DNA of 7,168 nt, taken from the NCBI GenBank assembly GCA_028288645.1, contig JAQBNJ010000442.1, positions 1 through 7,168 on the forward strand. The letters are read 5' to 3'. Within the stretch, counting starts at the first letter, position 1, and every line of letters starts with the position of its first letter. This DNA comes from Sediminibacterium sp. (GTDB taxonomy: Bacteria; Bacteroidota; Bacteroidia; Chitinophagales; Chitinophagaceae). Of the stretch, positions 6,501-7,168 are shown one piece after another. The notes below the pieces were generated by a model that was not told where the DNA came from, searched no databases, and saw only the letters and a list, made by a program, of their open reading frames with translations. A program made the position numbers and the translations under genes.

Positions 6501-7168
6501 ACGGGCCAGAAATAGGGCCTATAACCGGCGGATTAATTACGGTTACACTAAGTGGCCCTGCCAGCACCGTTGCATTTGTAGCCGTGCTTGCAGCTCTCCT
6601 GTAATACGTGGTTTGTGTTAATGCACCTGCACCATAAGTTGCTGAAGTGGCTCCCGTTATATTAGTATAGTTAATATTATCCGTGCTTTGCTGCCATTGG
6701 TAATTGATCGTTCCCGTACCACCGGTTGCTGCCGTAGATGTAAACGCAATTGGTGCTGAGCCAGTACAGATCGTTTGAGGAGAACCAATGGTTCCGGGAA
6801 GTAAGGAAACTGTAGTTGTAACAGTACCTGTACCTACGCAACCTGACGCTGTTATCGTTCCTGTTACAGTATAAATAGTAGTCGTAGGTGGTGATGCTAT
6901 AACAGACGCCCCGGTGGTTGATGATAAACCGGTTGATGGTGACCATACATAGGTATTGGCACCACTCGCAGTAAGTGTCTGTGTTAAGCCGGCTGAAATA
7001 GTTGCACTCACCGGAGAAATCGTTATCACAGGTAATGCATTAACTGTAGCAGATGTACTCGCTGTATTTATACAGCCATTCGAACCCGTTACTGTAACTG
7101 TATAGGTTCCGGTAGCAGAAATGGTTGCACTGCTGATCGATGGATTCTGTAGTGTAGAACTGAAACTG
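3304..7168 (-). CDS. Giant T9SS-secreted adhesin, C-terminal part, with type B sorting domain (5' truncated)
   Basis: The frame is open from the right edge to a TAA at 3304-3306, giving 1287 visible residues; the start and signal peptide lie outside. A GTG at 7029 can be read as a start but is not one: the frame continues upstream with typical module sequence (ISATGTYTVTVTGSNGC). Modules in order are: an Ig-like fragment (edge to about 7030); an Ig/PKD-like module with YVWSPSTGLSSTTG (7029-6793); an Ig-like module with YQWQ and TYYRRA (6789-6535); a PKD-like module with RYVWTLPNGWTG (6531-6289); a filamin/invasin-like module (6282-5995); and another Ig/PKD-like module (about 5994-5707). Then come two DUF11-like modules (5703-5050, 5040-4564), a second YQWQ/TYYRRA module (4545-4273), a short Ig-like module ending VTD-type NGC (about 4272-4060), a third DUF11-like module (4053-3610) and the sorting domain. 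It is expected to be exported by the T9SS and displayed on the surface. The ligand is unknown. The sprF-like partner follows directly. Confidence 0.93.
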   Translation of the reverse strand, partial: SFSSTLQNPSISSATISATGTYTVTVTGSNGCINTASTSATVNALPVITISPVSATISAGLTQTLTASGANTYVWSPSTGLSSTTGASVIASPPTTTIYTVTGTITASGCVGTGTVTTTVSLLPGTIGSPQTICTGSAPIAFTSTAATGGTGTINYQWQQSTDNINYTNITGATSATYGAGALTQTTYYRRAASTATNATVLAGPLSVTVINPPVIGPISGPCAMPKDSTKTFSVPAVANATRYVWTLPNGWTGNSTTNSINATANNTGGIISVTAFNGTCQGNTVSYQPSVIDYTNVTISGIPVTASGNNNSPITITIALYDVNGNRINCSGGVATVYTCDGNPGTFTTVVDNNDGTYTTQFTASANDIQVCGTVGGVPVLKKGKVTFTGPQGGIKSNGPILDFEIPKITFTATAGRAPFTVIYHSAKSAVDKNDTLTNVTSGTAYSVKLIPSTTLYTLVSVIDANGERRDNNFNRDTTTTIVVGPKVIITLKADIPKKELDSTWATRIVVHTKNIGDMDLTNSQALLNLKTVFPSPVTYVLDSVRCTGRTVVPNLNYDGVNSLDLFARLNKGRHTLNNNSTQVNEMGMADVAAPDGSTNIERWNNASTGEEEEMDGLELVNDGHSVYMFGVKSALPVNEDATIILWLHVKPNGYTEPFIMQAVALGTGTTEGATALTTSLSNDNNDVNQHPEITKTGDPLPTVINLFPSAVIGASLSASTPALQGNGTYNVTLTYKVKNYGNLNLTTVQLSQDLLKSIGLPSTFNVVSPVTSTGNLIPNPGFDAKSDTNMLLPLNSVLGFKKESTLSYTINITPNQLSSIYRLQAIATGYSEDLSSTASDLSTDGSEPDPDGNNIPSERVITTIVINLAVPPLVAGNISTPAGSCVSATGVTMSQTSTPTGGFDAYRYQWQSSVDNTTFFDIIGAESSSYTTGLVTKSTYYRRATISGSQVKYSNAVLLQIYPAPPTPVITGTGTMVVGKGNITLTSPIAVSYAWTTGAITRIILVQDAGSYGLTITDANGCTAVATAYAITALDPYKVADVQKILSKAPALQADGSFLLSFNILASNLRTELLDSVRLKDDLSKVFPAFSTFTVTDIKASGALIPNTFYDGKAQIDLLNDVSKLAGSKTDSVQITIKVFPNGFAGTLNNVVNLTGRSPFGTVAVVSNDPVYNSNPAVRLPTKFVIPPVDIFIPSGYSPNRDGINDQFVIIRPYNTVINLEIYNRWINMVYKSSDYKKDCAGKGNQANRVMGEDLPDGTYYYVVLATDKTTGSVRKFAGVVTLKR
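3610..4053 (-). repeat. DUF11-like adhesin module, third copy
   Basis: The module begins near APALQADGSFLLSFNI and contains LKDDLSKVFPAFSTFTV, ASGALIPNTFYDGK, a Leu/Asp segment, and ITIKVFPNGF. It lines up by eye with the module at 4564-5040 (PALQGNGTYNVTLTYKV, STFNVVSPVTSTGNLIPNPG, LSYTINITPN). The shared plan is a beta-sandwich of the DUF11/conserved-repeat type, used as stalk units in Bacteroidota surface proteins. This copy directly precedes the sorting domain and lacks the Asp-rich tail of the second copy. Confidence 0.65.
4273..4545 (-). repeat. Ig-like YQWQ/TYYRRA module, second copy
   Basis: The module runs from AGNISTPAGSCVSATG through RYQWQSSVDNTTFFDIIGA to TKSTYYRRATISG and a closing NAVLLQIYP strand. 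It is the partner of 6535-6789, separated from it by about 660 residues of other modules. Divergence outside the core is high, so this is an old duplication or shared family membership and not a recent tandem repeat. Confidence 0.68.
4564..5040 (-). repeat. DUF11-like adhesin module, second copy, with Asp-rich tail
   Basis: The module contains PALQGNGTYNVTLTYKV, NYGNLNLTTVQLSQDLL, STFNVVSPVTSTGNLIPNPG and LSYTINITPN. It ends in the acidic segment DLSTDGSEPDPDGNN (4600-4644). Such Asp/Gly/Asn tails are common after these modules in secreted Bacteroidota proteins and are often supposed to bind calcium; that is inference here. It is adjacent to the first copy. Confidence 0.65.
5050..5703 (-). 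repeat. DUF11-like adhesin module, first copy, enlarged by an insertion
   Basis: The module shares the strand pattern of the other two copies (TRIVVHTKNIGDMDLTNSQ, LLNLKTVFPSPVTYVLD, GRTVVPNLNYDGVNSLDLF, TIILWLHVKPNGY). It carries about 66 extra residues between the Leu/Asp segment and the final strands (5242-5439). The insertion includes the acidic run GEEEEMDG. It closes with the SNDNNDVNQHPE segment, the counterpart of the Asp-rich tail in the second copy. Confidence 0.6.
6535..6789 (-). repeat. Ig-like YQWQ/TYYRRA module, first copy
   Basis: The module runs from PQTICTGSAPIAFTS through NYQWQQSTDNINYTNITGA to TQTTYYRRAAS and a closing LSVTV strand. It matches 4273-4545 position by position in the core (YQWQ, S-DN, I-GA, TYYRRA). 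This Ig-like module type is very common in T9SS-secreted Bacteroidota proteins; each copy has a Cys near its start. Confidence 0.7.

Noticed and set aside
6677..6946. 89-codon minus-strand frame rich in Tyr/Asn/Arg
   Set aside because: It is an alternative frame of the adhesin Ig-like modules. The composition is that of a frame-shifted Thr/Val/Ser-rich sequence, with no signal peptide or motif.

Overview
This window looks like chromosomal DNA from a member of the Bacteroidota. The best guess is a Chitinophagaceae/Sphingobacteriia-type gliding or adhesin-rich bacterium. The evidence is a type IX secretion system (T9SS) type B C-terminal sorting domain, a PorP/SprF-family outer-membrane protein, a PorE-like TPR/propeller/OmpA protein, and signal peptides ending in the typical A-Q junction. 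The lineage below phylum is inference from protein flavour only.

All supported genes lie on the minus strand and read from right to left as one tight co-directional block. (1) From the right edge to 3304 is the C-terminal 1287 residues of a very large secreted adhesin. It is built of Ig/PKD-like beta-sandwich modules and three DUF11-like modules, and ends in a gliding-motility-associated (CHU_C type) sorting domain; its 5' end lies outside the window. (2) After 55 bases comes a complete PorP/SprF-family protein (3248-2310). (3) After 15 bases comes a complete 698-residue protein with TPR, WD40-like propeller, carboxypeptidase-regulatory-like and OmpA domains (2294-198), the architecture of the T9SS protein PorE. 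(4) After 23 bases comes the start of a fourth gene (174 to the left edge). It encodes a signal peptide followed by a Lys/Pro/Ala/Thr-rich segment and is cut by the window edge.

The likely biological reading is a dedicated adhesin export cassette. The type B-sorted adhesin is the T9SS cargo, the SprF-like protein is its partner at the outer membrane (as SprF is for SprB in Flavobacterium johnsoniae), and the PorE-like protein probably tethers the outer-membrane assembly to peptidoglycan. This cassette logic is known for Bacteroidota. The window-specific points are a sorting domain that has lost two signature residues, a PorE-like protein with no lipobox, the repeat structure of the adhesin, and a perfect hairpin inside the ompA-like gene.

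There is no non-coding stretch over 60 bases. I saw no RNA genes, insertion sequences, CRISPR arrays, convincing rho-independent terminators or complete promoters.
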